Of a stretch of 64,000 nucleotides of DNA, positions 53,454 through 62,390 are shown in pieces (position 1 is the first letter of the stretch; each line of letters begins with the position of its first letter). The notes beneath the pieces are model-generated. The model searched no databases. It was given only the letters and a program-made list of their open reading frames with translations, and was not told where the DNA came from. Source of the DNA: Lentisphaera araneosa HTCC2155 (GTDB taxonomy: Bacteria; Verrucomicrobiota; Lentisphaeria; Lentisphaerales; Lentisphaeraceae); contig NZ_ABCK01000005.1 of assembly GCF_000170755.1 (NCBI RefSeq), positions 1 through 64,000 of the forward strand, given 5' to 3'. Both the position numbers and the translations under genes were made by a program.

Positions 53454-54584
53454 ATGGAAGAACATATGTTCGGCTTAGAGCAATTTTCAAACACACAAAA
53501 AGTTATTCGCGAAGGTATCGAAGCAAATCTGCATTTTGGTGCCCAAGTATACATTTCACAAGACTCCGAAAAACTTGCGGACTTCGCAATTGGCAAGAGT
53601 CACCCGGACTCAATTGATGAGAAAAAAATGCTCAGTCCCGATACAGTTTTACCGTGGATGTCCTGTTCAAAAATGCTCACAGCAGTCGCCATTGCCATTT
53701 TACATGAACGGCGCTCACTCACTTATGATCAGCTGGTGGGAAATATCCTCCCCTCTTTTGCCTGCCATGGTAAAGAAAGCATTACAATTAAACATCTACT
53801 CACACATACTTCCGGCATTCGCCTACTGCCATTGCAGTGGGATAAACTGACTTGGGAAGAAACTGTTGCGGCCATCGCAAAAATGCCTATCGAGAGCGAC
53901 TGGACTCCTGGAGAAAAAGCCGGTTACCACATTGGCACGAGTTGGTTAATCCTTGGCGAAATCGTCAGAATTCTAGACGGTCGCCCTCTGGACCAATTCC
54001 TCCAAGAAGAGATCTTGCTTCCTCTCGGTATGAAGCACAGTGGAATCAGCATGACAAAAGATCTGTACCTCAATTCAGGCCTCGATATTTCAGGTCTCTA
54101 TCGAACCGACACTCAAACCCCCTACTCTTCACTAGAAAAATACTTTGATAGCGTCAACTTAGTCCGTCCCGGCGCTTCTGGTCGAGGCCCCATGAAAGAG
54201 TTAGCCACATTTATGGAAATGTTACTCTATAAAGGAAGTTACGAAGGCAAACGCCTGATGAGCGAACGCACGGTTGAAGAACTCGTAACTCGCCAACGCG
54301 AAGGTTTGCTCGATCTCACTTTTAACAAGACGATTGACTGGGGCCTAGGTTTCATGATCGATTCAAAATGCCACAACCGTTCCTACCCCTATAGCTTTGG
54401 TAGCTACTGCTCGGAAGAGACTTTTGGGCATAATGGTAATCAATCTTCTGCTGCCTACGTGGACCCAGAGCACGATTTAGTGGTTTGCTTTGTCTTTAAT
54501 GGCATGCCGGGTGAATATGAGCACAACAAAAGGCTCAAAGCTATGAATGATGCGATCTACACGGATTTAGATTTGGATTTTTAG
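53454..54584 (+). CDS. Class C beta-lactamase-like serine hydrolase
   Basis: 376 residues; a second start four codons later is also possible. SxxK motif SCSK (Ser nucleophile, in PWMSCSKMLTAVAI), YHIGTSW in place of YxN, and the late HNGNQSS for the KTG/HxG position. No clear signal peptide, so probably an intracellular esterase or peptidase of the EstB type rather than a lactamase. Confidence 0.88.
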   Translation: MEEHMFGLEQFSNTQKVIREGIEANLHFGAQVYISQDSEKLADFAIGKSHPDSIDEKKMLSPDTVLPWMSCSKMLTAVAIAILHERRSLTYDQLVGNILPSFACHGKESITIKHLLTHTSGIRLLPLQWDKLTWEETVAAIAKMPIESDWTPGEKAGYHIGTSWLILGEIVRILDGRPLDQFLQEEILLPLGMKHSGISMTKDLYLNSGLDISGLYRTDTQTPYSSLEKYFDSVNLVRPGASGRGPMKELATFMEMLLYKGSYEGKRLMSERTVEELVTRQREGLLDLTFNKTIDWGLGFMIDSKCHNRSYPYSFGSYCSEETFGHNGNQSSAAYVDPEHDLVVCFVFNGMPGEYEHNKRLKAMNDAIYTDLDLDF

Positions 54585-54589
54585 TCTGA

Positions 54590-54768
54590 GGGGGAGCGCC
54601 TTCGGCTTAGGCTGCGCTCGTTTAGGAGGCGCACTTCGTCCTTAGGTGGCGCTGGCGCTCGCGCTTAGGTTGCGGCAACAAGTTGCCTTAGGTTGCACTC
54701 GCTGCGCTCGTTTAGGTTTAAGGTAAAAAGTTTTTGACTGAATATGCAGTGATCTACTGCGAACGGGC
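54590..54768. repeat. Hairpin mosaic, copy 5
   Basis: GCCttcGGC, GCACttcGT(C), GGCGCtgGCGCT(C), GGCAACaaGTTGCC and CGAGcgcagcGAG-type stems with TTAGGT linkers. Sits between two convergent genes in otherwise ordinary chromosome, so the family is not confined to the islands. Confidence 0.7.
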
Positions 54769-55353
54769 CTATTCTTTCAGTACCATGTCGATGCACATAA
54801 CTGCTGCCATAATTAACTTGCGAACAGGGGCTTCTGTTGCGACATCATCCGCAATATTCAAAACATAATTGTCGGCACTGGTAAACATTTCTTTGCCGAG
54901 GCCGGCCCATTCTTTTGACACTTGAGCGAGCTGACGTTCACCTGCTAAGAAACGAAAATCCCAGCCAGTCCAGTTGCCTTTCAAATTACAGAGTGTTTTT
55001 CCTGAGGGATCTTGCACATCAAACTTACCACCGATAGAGAAAAACTTTTGTTTAAAGCCACCTAAGAGCTTTCCTTCACCATCATGAACTTTGACATCAG
55101 AGAGAAAAATCGAAACACCACGACTGACGGTAAGTAATAAATTTCCTTGAGCATCGCTAATCTCAACGTTAAAGGGCGTCATTCTTTTGTAATCACTAAA
55201 ACGCAATAACTTAGTAAAAAACCCTAGAGTATTCTCACGACATTCCATGATCATCTCTCCCGTATCAGGGTCGTAAATATCATAATTATTAGCCGATTTA
55301 AACATCCCCACATGTTCTTTGACTAAAAATAGATTTTTAGCTAATACACTCAT
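54769..55353 (-). CDS. LURP-one/scramblase-like protein
   Basis: 194 residues with the repeated beta-hairpin pattern of the phospholipid-scramblase/LURP-one fold: NYDIYDPDTGEMIMECRE, NVEISDAQGNLLLTVSRG, KVHDGEGKLLGGFKQKFF, KFDVQDPSGKTLCNLKG. Ends with a hydrophobic C-terminal helix. Probably membrane-associated. The role in bacteria is unclear. Confidence 0.82.
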   Translation of the reverse strand: MSVLAKNLFLVKEHVGMFKSANNYDIYDPDTGEMIMECRENTLGFFTKLLRFSDYKRMTPFNVEISDAQGNLLLTVSRGVSIFLSDVKVHDGEGKLLGGFKQKFFSIGGKFDVQDPSGKTLCNLKGNWTGWDFRFLAGERQLAQVSKEWAGLGKEMFTSADNYVLNIADDVATEAPVRKLIMAAVMCIDMVLKE

Positions 55354-55378
55354 CCTTCACTCCTCTCCATTTGTTGAT

Positions 55379-56401
55379 TTATTCGATCTCTTCTGGTATT
55401 TCTAATTCTTCTTCAATTTCTTCTACCTCTTCAAGAGGGACACCAGAGACTTGACTGCGAATTGATTTAATCGTATTCTTCAAGTCCTCATCACTTAGAC
55501 TATAAGTAACTGAGAGCTTATTGGAGCCCCCACTAATTTCGAGCTTACCATGCTGAATGGCTTCTTGTTGCTGATTACGCAATTGCTTGACTTTTGTTTC
55601 GAAAGCTTTTCTCGCATCAATTGAGAAAAAACTTAAATTTAAACTGAGCTTGTGACCCGTTTCTTTTTTGTAGTCTGCATTAAACATTAAGCCAAGTAAA
55701 GATTCCATATCCAAACCCTGCGCGACAGGGTTAATCGCAAGAGCTTGGCCCGCTGTTGTACTGAGGAAGTTTTCGAAACTAAAAGCAACAAATAATAAGG
55801 CGGGCTCATCATCCATAATTTTCATCATTTGTGATGACGACGTGATATTGAGCATTTTATCAAACTTAACCGTACTCAAGACTTCTTTAAGTGATTTTTT
55901 GGTTCCCACCAAGAGCGTGTCTTCAGACAAGTTACTCAAGTAGATATCCTTTACTGGCATTGCGGGAGTCGCAGCCACAGGATCTTGGGACATCTGTGAT
56001 GTTTCCACGAGGTAGACTGGGTGATTATTAAACTTGGTTTCTTTCGCCTTCATGCCCTCTTGCTTATTGAAGAATGAGTGTAAAACTTTCTCAGCGTGAA
56101 GAGCGGCATTACCTTTGAGGAGCATGAAGCCCGATTCATTATTGGGGTTGGCAAAATCACCACTGCCCGCAATTATCAATGAACTGAGCTGACTGGGTTC
56201 GATTCCCATAAAATCTTTGAAGGTCTCAATTTGTTCATCAGCCTCAGTAAGGCCAAACTTATTTTGCAGAGCAATGATGGCTTCGAGGTCAAGTCCAACA
56301 ACTAAATTATTGTTGATGGGAACATTTTTGAGAAAGAGTTTGGGGTTTTCAGCATGAGCGTTAAAAACAAATAAGATCAGGGCTAGAGCGAAGAGCCTCA
56401 T
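55379..56401 (-). CDS. Exported protein, paralogue pair member 1
   Basis: 340 residues. A signal peptide (MRLFALALILFVFNAHAEN) predicts cleavage after AHA. Mature protein unknown; several blocks (V-x-x-x-x-x-LVVGLDL, HSFFNKQEG...NNHPVYLVE, EDTLLVGTKKSLKEVL) parallel the next gene. The C-terminus is acidic (EEVEEIEEELEIPEEIE). Likely periplasmic. Confidence 0.75.
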   Translation of the reverse strand: MRLFALALILFVFNAHAENPKLFLKNVPINNNLVVGLDLEAIIALQNKFGLTEADEQIETFKDFMGIEPSQLSSLIIAGSGDFANPNNESGFMLLKGNAALHAEKVLHSFFNKQEGMKAKETKFNNHPVYLVETSQMSQDPVAATPAMPVKDIYLSNLSEDTLLVGTKKSLKEVLSTVKFDKMLNITSSSQMMKIMDDEPALLFVAFSFENFLSTTAGQALAINPVAQGLDMESLLGLMFNADYKKETGHKLSLNLSFFSIDARKAFETKVKQLRNQQQEAIQHGKLEISGGSNKLSVTYSLSDEDLKNTIKSIRSQVSGVPLEEVEEIEEELEIPEEIE

Positions 56402-56442
56402 AAATTTGGGTCCTAATTAAAATCACAAGTATCGTATACAAT

Positions 56443-56474
56443 AATGGCAAGATGAAATAGGTCATCTTGCCATT
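56443..56474. terminator. Hairpin between the exported-protein genes
   Basis: AATGGCAAGATG (56443-56454) and CATCTTGCCATT (56463-56474) are perfect 12-base complements. Downstream of the 56500 gene on the minus strand, suggesting attenuation or termination before the second gene. A second, short stem AAGCCTA/TAGGCTT lies at 56479. Confidence 0.7.
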
Positions 56475-56499
56475 AATCTAAGCCTATGTTTTTTTAGGC

Positions 56500-57480
56500 T
56501 TATTTGAGGGGATTCTGCCCAATCGGTGCTTGATTGGCACTCGCACCCAAACTTTGTGCTTGTTTCATTGCTTCAACTTGTTTTTGAATCTCAACTAAAC
56601 GAGCTTTTGTTAAATGAAGCTGAACTTTCACCATGCTCTTGTCGGCAACGGCAGTTAACTCGTTCGCTTTAATTGGCGACTGAGGGCTACTCAAGTTTGG
56701 AACCACCATCATGTTGTACATGAACATGAGGCCTGCAGCTTGATCTGCTTGGAAGCATTCAGCATTTAAGTTAACAAACAGGTCACCTTCTTTCATGTCG
56801 CCACTTAAAGCTATGCCTTTAACGCTTGCTAAGGGGCTAGGCTGTTGACCGGGAACTGGCGCTGCCTGCTCGGAAGTATCAACTGCAAGAGTAAAAACAC
56901 CCGCATTACCTTTTAAAAGCTTCATGAGGTTGGCGTTGCTCGTCAAATTATTCGAACTTTGAGCACCTAATTGCGATTTAACCGCACCTGGAGCACCAAC
57001 AGCTAAAAGCTTATCTTGAACAAGCGCCATGCCTAATTCGTTCATACCTGGTGTCGCCATTTCTTTATTCTCTAAGAGATAGAAACTTTTACCGTTTACA
57101 TCCTGTTTTTGGAATTTTACTGCTGCGTTATTTTTCATTCCAGCAGCAATGATTTTGTCTAGATCAACTGATTTGTTGAGTTCAACTAACATAATTGCCG
57201 AGGCTTCGTTTGGCTGACCAGTGCTTACATTCAAATCCATGCTCATAGCTAACTTTTTGCAATCTTTGATGCTAAAGCCAGTCGCTTTAATAAACTGTTG
57301 AACTTGAGGATCTTGGTTTGCAGCGTCAAGACCTTCTGCAATTAAAGGAATTTGTAAACTTCTGCTAATATCAAAAAGCATTACGAGTTTATTTGTTGCT
57401 GGCATCAACTTAAGCATTTCTTGAGAAGCGTTTAAGCTTGTCACCACCATCAATGCGCAGAGCATTGCTAATTTTTTCAT
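56500..57480 (-). CDS. Exported protein, paralogue pair member 2
   Basis: 326 residues. Signal peptide MKKLAMLCALMVVTSLNAS. Shares order of blocks with the 55379 gene (NKLVMLFDIS, MLVELNKSVDLDKII...VNGKSFYLLE, QDKLLAVGAPGAVKSQL), so the two are paralogues. RBS AGGAGAG. Function unknown. Confidence 0.75.
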   Translation of the reverse strand: MKKLAMLCALMVVTSLNASQEMLKLMPATNKLVMLFDISRSLQIPLIAEGLDAANQDPQVQQFIKATGFSIKDCKKLAMSMDLNVSTGQPNEASAIMLVELNKSVDLDKIIAAGMKNNAAVKFQKQDVNGKSFYLLENKEMATPGMNELGMALVQDKLLAVGAPGAVKSQLGAQSSNNLTSNANLMKLLKGNAGVFTLAVDTSEQAAPVPGQQPSPLASVKGIALSGDMKEGDLFVNLNAECFQADQAAGLMFMYNMMVVPNLSSPQSPIKANELTAVADKSMVKVQLHLTKARLVEIQKQVEAMKQAQSLGASANQAPIGQNPLK

Positions 57481-57504
57481 CTTTCTCTCCTAGTTTAGTA
57501 AAAA

Positions 57505-57524
57505 GCTCGCTCTAATGAGCGAGC
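57505..57524. terminator. Terminator after rho
   Basis: GCTCGCTC-TAAT-GAGCGAGC with A-rich and T-rich flanks, between the rho stop (57537) and the upstream end of the exported-protein gene. Confidence 0.85.
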
Positions 57525-57536
57525 AAATAAAATATT

Positions 57537-59378
57537 TTATATATTCATCGTCATTAAGAATTCAACATTGGACTTTGTCTTCTTAACACCATTGAGAATA
57601 ATTTTCATACCTTCAGTTGTAGGCATTGAAATAGCCGCACGCCTCAACTTCCACATGAGTTCTTTCTCTTTTGGATCGAGCAATAGTTCCTCTTTACGAG
57701 CTCCTGATTTCTCGATATTAATGGCAGGGAAGATACGCTTATCAATCATTCCTCTATCGAGGCAGATTTCCATGTTACCTGTACCTTTAAATTCCTCGAA
57801 AATAACTTCGTCCATTTTCGAACCCGTGTCAACGAGTGCTGTTGCTAGAATTGTTAAGCTACCGCCTTCTTGAATTCGACGTGCTGCACCAAAGAATCTT
57901 TTGGGTTTGTGAAGTGCATTAGCATCTACACCACCCGAAAGGATTTTACCTGAGTGAGGCTGAACCGTATTATATGCACGAGCCAAACGAGTGATACTAT
58001 CGAGAAGTACGACCACATTTTTACCGTGCTCAACCATACGTTTAGCTTTTTCAATAACCATTTCTGCAACTTGTACGTGGCGTGTAGGCGGCTCATCGAA
58101 AGTTGAACTGATCACTTCACCCTTCACATTGCGCTTCATGTCCGTTACTTCCTCTGGACGTTCATCAATTAAGAGAACAATAAGGTGGAAGTCTGGATTA
58201 TTTGTCGCAATTGAATTGGCAATACTCTGCATTAAAACAGTTTTACCTGTACGAGGTGGAGCTACAATGAGACCACGCTGACCCGCGCCAACAGGAACAA
58301 CTAAGTCCAAGACACGCATACTATGATTTGTAGGTTCCGTTTCCATGTGCATACGGTATTCAGGGAAATCTGGAGTCAAAGATTCAAAAGGAATTTTATT
58401 CTTTTTCTCTTTGGGGTCTTCACCATTAATCGCATCAACTTTGATCATCGCAAAGAAACGTTCTTGATCTTGAGCTGCACGTACCGCACCCATTACCGTA
58501 TCACCTGTACGGAGAGAGAAACGTCTCACCTGTTTGGGACTTAAGTAAATATCCTCAGGGCTCGGCATGTAGCTGTATTCTGAAGAACGCAAAAAGCCGT
58601 AGCCTTCTTTAAAAACTTCTAAAACACCGCCACCATAGAGAATACCTTGGTCAGACGCTTGTGCCTGAAGAATCTCATAAACGAGCTGTTGCTTACCAAT
58701 TGAACCAACACCTTCAACTTCTAGGGCGTTAGCTAACTCATTGAGTTCAGCCATAGATTTCTGCTGAATTTCTGAGAGGTTAGCCCCTGGAATCCCACCT
58801 TCGAATGCCGCTTCCTCTTCTTCAATCATCAAATCTTGTTCATGATAAGGACTGCGCTTTCTACTGCGATTGCGGTTCTTATTATTGTTATTATTCTTCC
58901 AGTTTTTATTGCGATTATTCTGGTTATTACGGTTATTATTGTTGTTGTGACGATTATTATTGTTATGGCGATTGTTATTGTTCTGATTATTCTGGTTGTT
59001 TTGACCAGAATTCTGTTTTGAATCAGAGTTCTCTTTAGAAGAATCGCTTTTATTCACCTGCGTAGATTCGCCTTGCTGATCTTTTGACTCTACGGCTTTG
59101 TCTGAACTTTTATTATTATCTGAGCTGTGTGCTTTTTCTTCGGTCGCGGGCTTGGGATTAGCCGGTGCTGAATCATCTTTAGCTTTAGCGGGACGGCCAG
59201 CTTTTTTTTCTGGAGCAGTTGCTGCTGCACTTGCTGTATTTTCTTCTTTAGCTTTTGCCGGGCGGCCTCGTTTTTTTGGAGCTGCTGCAGCCTCTGTACT
59301 TGTTGCTTCTGCTTTGGCCTTGGGCGGACGCCCTCTTTTCTTTGGAGCTGCTGCTTGTTCAGCGTTTTCTTCAGACAT
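57537..59378 (-). CDS. rho: Transcription terminator Rho with long disordered arm
   Basis: 613 residues versus about 420 in E. coli. The C-terminal part is canonical: CSD-type RNA-binding domain (about 200-330), P-loop APPRTGKT (373-380), LLDSITRLARAYN, and the Q/R-loop region GGVDANALHKPKRFFGAARRIQEGGSLTILATAL. The first 190 residues are not: three KKRGRPPKAK-like AT-hook repeats (12-66), an acidic Ser-rich linker, then an Asn-rich tract (about 125-172) ending in RNRSRKRS. Such insertions occur in Bacteroidota and others; in Bacteroides thetaiotaomicron the disordered arm drives phase separation. Confidence 0.97.
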   Translation of the reverse strand: MSEENAEQAAAPKKRGRPPKAKAEATSTEAAAAPKKRGRPAKAKEENTASAAATAPEKKAGRPAKAKDDSAPANPKPATEEKAHSSDNNKSSDKAVESKDQQGESTQVNKSDSSKENSDSKQNSGQNNQNNQNNNNRHNNNNRHNNNNNRNNQNNRNKNWKNNNNNKNRNRSRKRSPYHEQDLMIEEEEAAFEGGIPGANLSEIQQKSMAELNELANALEVEGVGSIGKQQLVYEILQAQASDQGILYGGGVLEVFKEGYGFLRSSEYSYMPSPEDIYLSPKQVRRFSLRTGDTVMGAVRAAQDQERFFAMIKVDAINGEDPKEKKNKIPFESLTPDFPEYRMHMETEPTNHSMRVLDLVVPVGAGQRGLIVAPPRTGKTVLMQSIANSIATNNPDFHLIVLLIDERPEEVTDMKRNVKGEVISSTFDEPPTRHVQVAEMVIEKAKRMVEHGKNVVVLLDSITRLARAYNTVQPHSGKILSGGVDANALHKPKRFFGAARRIQEGGSLTILATALVDTGSKMDEVIFEEFKGTGNMEICLDRGMIDKRIFPAINIEKSGARKEELLLDPKEKELMWKLRRAAISMPTTEGMKIILNGVKKTKSNVEFLMTMNI

Positions 59379-59386
59379 ATATATCC

Positions 59387-59971
59387 TTATTTCTTATCTA
59401 TACTTTTAAATTTTTTACTAAGCTCTAAACACTGAGCTCTTAAATTGTTTATATCAAAATCATTAATAATTGCGAAGTTTGATCGTTCCATTTTTTCATC
59501 TTGCGACATTTGTGCGTCAATACGTGCTTGACTTTGCTGTGGTGAGAATCCTCTTTGCTTTAAACGTTCGACACGAGTTGTATGGGGACACCATACGCAA
59601 ACCGTTGAATCGAAACTCTTGTCCCAGCCTGCTTCGTGTAATAAAGGGACGGCTACTATGTTGATTTTATCTTCTTGGTAATTGTTTTTAACTTCATCCC
59701 TTACTCGTTGATGAAGTTGTGAATTTAGCCATTGTCGTTCTTTTTCATCTTCAAAAACTATTTTAGCTATCTTCTTTTTATCTATTTTTCCTTCGCTTAA
59801 TATTCGCTCGCCAAAACGAGTCAATAAATTCATTCTAAAATCTTCACATGAGCGATAAATTTCGGCCACAACATCATCACAATCCTGCACATTGAAACCA
59901 AATTCTTCAAAAAAACTTAAAGCAGTACTTTTCCCGGAGCCGATGCCACCGGTAAGCCCGATTTTTATCAC
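59387..59971 (-). CDS. coaE: Dephospho-CoA kinase
   Basis: About 194 residues from GTG at 59971 (AGAGAT upstream); a longer TTG frame starts at 60001. P-loop GLTGGIGSGKST, DCDDVVAEIY and VAVPLLHEAGWDKSFD are CoaE hallmarks. Last step of coenzyme A synthesis. Upstream of rho by nine bases and transcribed with it. Confidence 0.95.
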   Translation of the reverse strand: MIKIGLTGGIGSGKSTALSFFEEFGFNVQDCDDVVAEIYRSCEDFRMNLLTRFGERILSEGKIDKKKIAKIVFEDEKERQWLNSQLHQRVRDEVKNNYQEDKINIVAVPLLHEAGWDKSFDSTVCVWCPHTTRVERLKQRGFSPQQSQARIDAQMSQDEKMERSNFAIINDFDINNLRAQCLELSKKFKSIDKK

Positions 59972-60032
59972 ATTAAATCTCTCATGATTGGGGGAGAACA
60001 AAAACAGTTGTTTGTTTCAACTAAAGATAACG

Positions 60033-60077
60033 ACAAAAGCCGTATAACATTAAATAATAATATTACACGGCTTTTGT
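60033..60077. terminator. Terminator after tyrS
   Basis: ACAAAAGCCG (60033-60042) pairs with CGGCTTTTGT (60068-60077) across an AT-rich loop. Follows the tyrS stop on the minus strand. Confidence 0.75.
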
Positions 60078-60109
60078 TTTGCAAGCGTTAGATAAAGAAT
60101 TTCTAGGAG

Positions 60110-61384
60110 CTAAGTAAACTTTATTACCGAAAAATCCTTCTTACCCTTTCTCAAAACTAAATAAGTTTGATGGATAAGATCTTCTTGTACAGGCTTGTAC
60201 CTGAAGTCTTTTACCTTTTCATTATTCAAGCTAATGCCATTTCCTTGAACCATTTTGCGAGCTTCGCCAGATGATTTACATAAGCCACTCGCCGTCAAGA
60301 GCGAGAGAATCCCTTCAACTTCATCGAGTGAAGAAAAACTTGGAGCTTCGGTTGCATTGTGAAGTGCATCCATAGTGATTGCATCGACTTCTCTAATGTC
60401 TTCACGCCCGAAAAGTGCGGCAGCCGCAAAAATAGCTTTTTTCGCTTCTTCTTCGCCGTGGATCATCGTGGTCATTTCCCAAGCGAGCTTCTTTTGCGCT
60501 TCGCGCAAATGAGGTTCTTGTTCAACGGAAGCTTGTAGTGCTTCTACGACATCCTGAGGAAGGAAGGTAAAGAACTTAATAAAACGAATCACATCGGCAT
60601 CGGCCACATTAAACCAGTACTGATAGAAGTCGTAGGGGCAAGTTTGCTTAGGATCTAACCAAACTGATCCACCCGCAGTCTTACCAAACTTTGTTCCGTC
60701 AGATTTCATGATGAGTGGTACTGTCATGCAGAAAGAGCGCTTACCATTGCTTCGGCGAATCAAATCCATACCCGAAGTCATGTTGCCCCACTGATCACTA
60801 CCACCAATCTGAAGTGTACAATTATGTTCGCGATTGAGGTGAAGGAAGTCATAGCCCTGAAGAACCATGTAACTAAATTCTGTGTAAGAAAGCCCAGCTT
60901 CTTTACCTTCGAGACGAGAAGAAACTGAATCGCGGTTCATCATCACGTTAACAGAAAAGTTTTTACCAATATCTCTGAGGTATTCAATAATATTAATCTT
61001 AGAGATCCAGTCAAAGTTATTCACCAAAGTTGCTGAGTCACCACTAAAATCAATAATTTGTTTTAGCTGAGACTTAATACTTTCCACATTATGAGCAATA
61101 TCATCTGAACTCAAAAGATTACGTTCTTGGCTTTTCCCACTGGGGTCACCAATCATGCCCGTAGCACCGCCAGCCAAAGGTAAAACACTATGACCATACT
61201 CTTGGAAACGACGCAGCGTGATAAGTGGCACTAAGTGACCAATGTGTAAGCTATCTGCCGTGGGATCAAAACCACAATAGACGCTGATTTTTTCGTCACT
61301 TAGATATGAACGTAGCTCATCCTGACCTGATTCTTGAAAAATAAGTCCACGCCACTTGAGCTCATCGTAAATATTGTCAGCCAT
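60110..61384 (-). CDS. tyrS: Tyrosyl-tRNA synthetase
   Basis: 424 residues. Class I: HIGH at 47-50 (SLHIGHLVPL), tyrosine pocket YTEFSYMVLQGYDFLHL and GGSDQWGNMTSG, KMSKS equivalent KFGKT, and a C-terminal S4 domain (SSGEARKMVQGNGISLNNEKV). One base after asd, so same operon. Confidence 0.98.
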   Translation of the reverse strand: MADNIYDELKWRGLIFQESGQDELRSYLSDEKISVYCGFDPTADSLHIGHLVPLITLRRFQEYGHSVLPLAGGATGMIGDPSGKSQERNLLSSDDIAHNVESIKSQLKQIIDFSGDSATLVNNFDWISKINIIEYLRDIGKNFSVNVMMNRDSVSSRLEGKEAGLSYTEFSYMVLQGYDFLHLNREHNCTLQIGGSDQWGNMTSGMDLIRRSNGKRSFCMTVPLIMKSDGTKFGKTAGGSVWLDPKQTCPYDFYQYWFNVADADVIRFIKFFTFLPQDVVEALQASVEQEPHLREAQKKLAWEMTTMIHGEEEAKKAIFAAAALFGREDIREVDAITMDALHNATEAPSFSSLDEVEGILSLLTASGLCKSSGEARKMVQGNGISLNNEKVKDFRYKPVQEDLIHQTYLVLRKGKKDFSVIKFT

Positions 61385-61385
61385 T

Positions 61386-62390
61386 CTAGCCCTCTAGAAG
61401 AAGCTCAGCAATTTGAACTGCATTTAAAGCAGCGCCTTTGCGAACCTGATCACCAACTAACCATAACTCAAGACCATTATCAAGAGTCACATCGCGACGG
61501 AGGCGACCTACGTAAACTGGGTCTTTACCGGAAACATCTAAAGGAGTTGCCCAAAGGTTTTCTTCGCGGTTTTCAAATACTTCAACACCAGGAGCAGATC
61601 TGAGAACTTCATAAGCTTCTTCGATTGTGTAAGCATTATCGAATTCGATATTCAAACTCTCTGAGTGAGCACGCATAATAGGTACACGTACGCAAGTGGC
61701 TGTTACTTTTGAATCTTCATGAAAGATTTTGCTCGTTTCATTCATCATCTTCAACTCTTCTTCCACGTAACCATTCTCTTTCATCGGAGAGTTGTGTGGA
61801 AATAAGTTAAATGCGTAAGGCTGATTGATCACTGTATTCTCAAAGTCTTCACCTTGCAATTTAGCCGCAGTCTCTTGTTCGAGTTCCTGCATAGCTAATG
61901 CACCTGCACCAGATGCCGCTTGATAAGTTGAACATACAGTTCTCTTCACACCAAACTTCTTGTGAAGCGGCCATAGAGCGAGCACCATCAAAATTGTTGA
62001 ACAGTTCGGGTTGGCAATAATACCCTTGTTCCATTTGATGTCTTCAGGATTGATCTCTGGCACAACGAGTGGAACTTCTGGGTCCATTCTGTAGTGCGAT
62101 GTATTATCAACAACCACTGCACCAGCTTTTACCGCTGAAGGAGCGTATTCTTTTGAAAGTGAACCACCAGCAGAAGCAAGAACAATATCTACGCCTTCAA
62201 AACAGTCGTGAGTCAATTCTTCTACAGTGATGTCTTCACCACGGAAATTGATCTTTTTGCCTGCTGAACGAGCAGAAGCAAGAAGTTTAAGTGAGTTGAG
62301 CGGAAAATTGCGCTCTTCGAGTAATTCTAAAAGTTCGGCACCCACTGCACCAGTGGCACCCATAATTGCAACATTAGGTTTATTCATCAT
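61386..62390 (-). CDS. asd: Aspartate-semialdehyde dehydrogenase
   Basis: About 334 residues from ATG at 62390 (TAATG overlap with fabI); the frame extends further upstream inside fabI. NADP-binding GATGAVGAELLELLEER, catalytic Cys in IANPNCSTIL, and late RVPIMRAHS. Branch point of lysine, threonine and methionine biosynthesis. The start-stop overlap indicates coupling with fabI. Confidence 0.97.
   Translation of the reverse strand: MMNKPNVAIMGATGAVGAELLELLEERNFPLNSLKLLASARSAGKKINFRGEDITVEELTHDCFEGVDIVLASAGGSLSKEYAPSAVKAGAVVVDNTSHYRMDPEVPLVVPEINPEDIKWNKGIIANPNCSTILMVLALWPLHKKFGVKRTVCSTYQAASGAGALAMQELEQETAAKLQGEDFENTVINQPYAFNLFPHNSPMKENGYVEEELKMMNETSKIFHEDSKVTATCVRVPIMRAHSESLNIEFDNAYTIEEAYEVLRSAPGVEVFENREENLWATPLDVSGKDPVYVGRLRRDVTLDNGLELWLVGDQVRKGAALNAVQIAELLLEG

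Noticed and set aside
53852-54148. Second-frame ORFs inside the serine hydrolase (also 53536-53850)
   Set aside because: Overlap a well-conserved gene whose catalytic motifs fix the real frame.
58805-59038. Tyr/Cys- or Ile/Val-rich plus-strand ORFs opposite rho
   Set aside because: Antisense of the Asn-rich tract; low-complexity artefacts.
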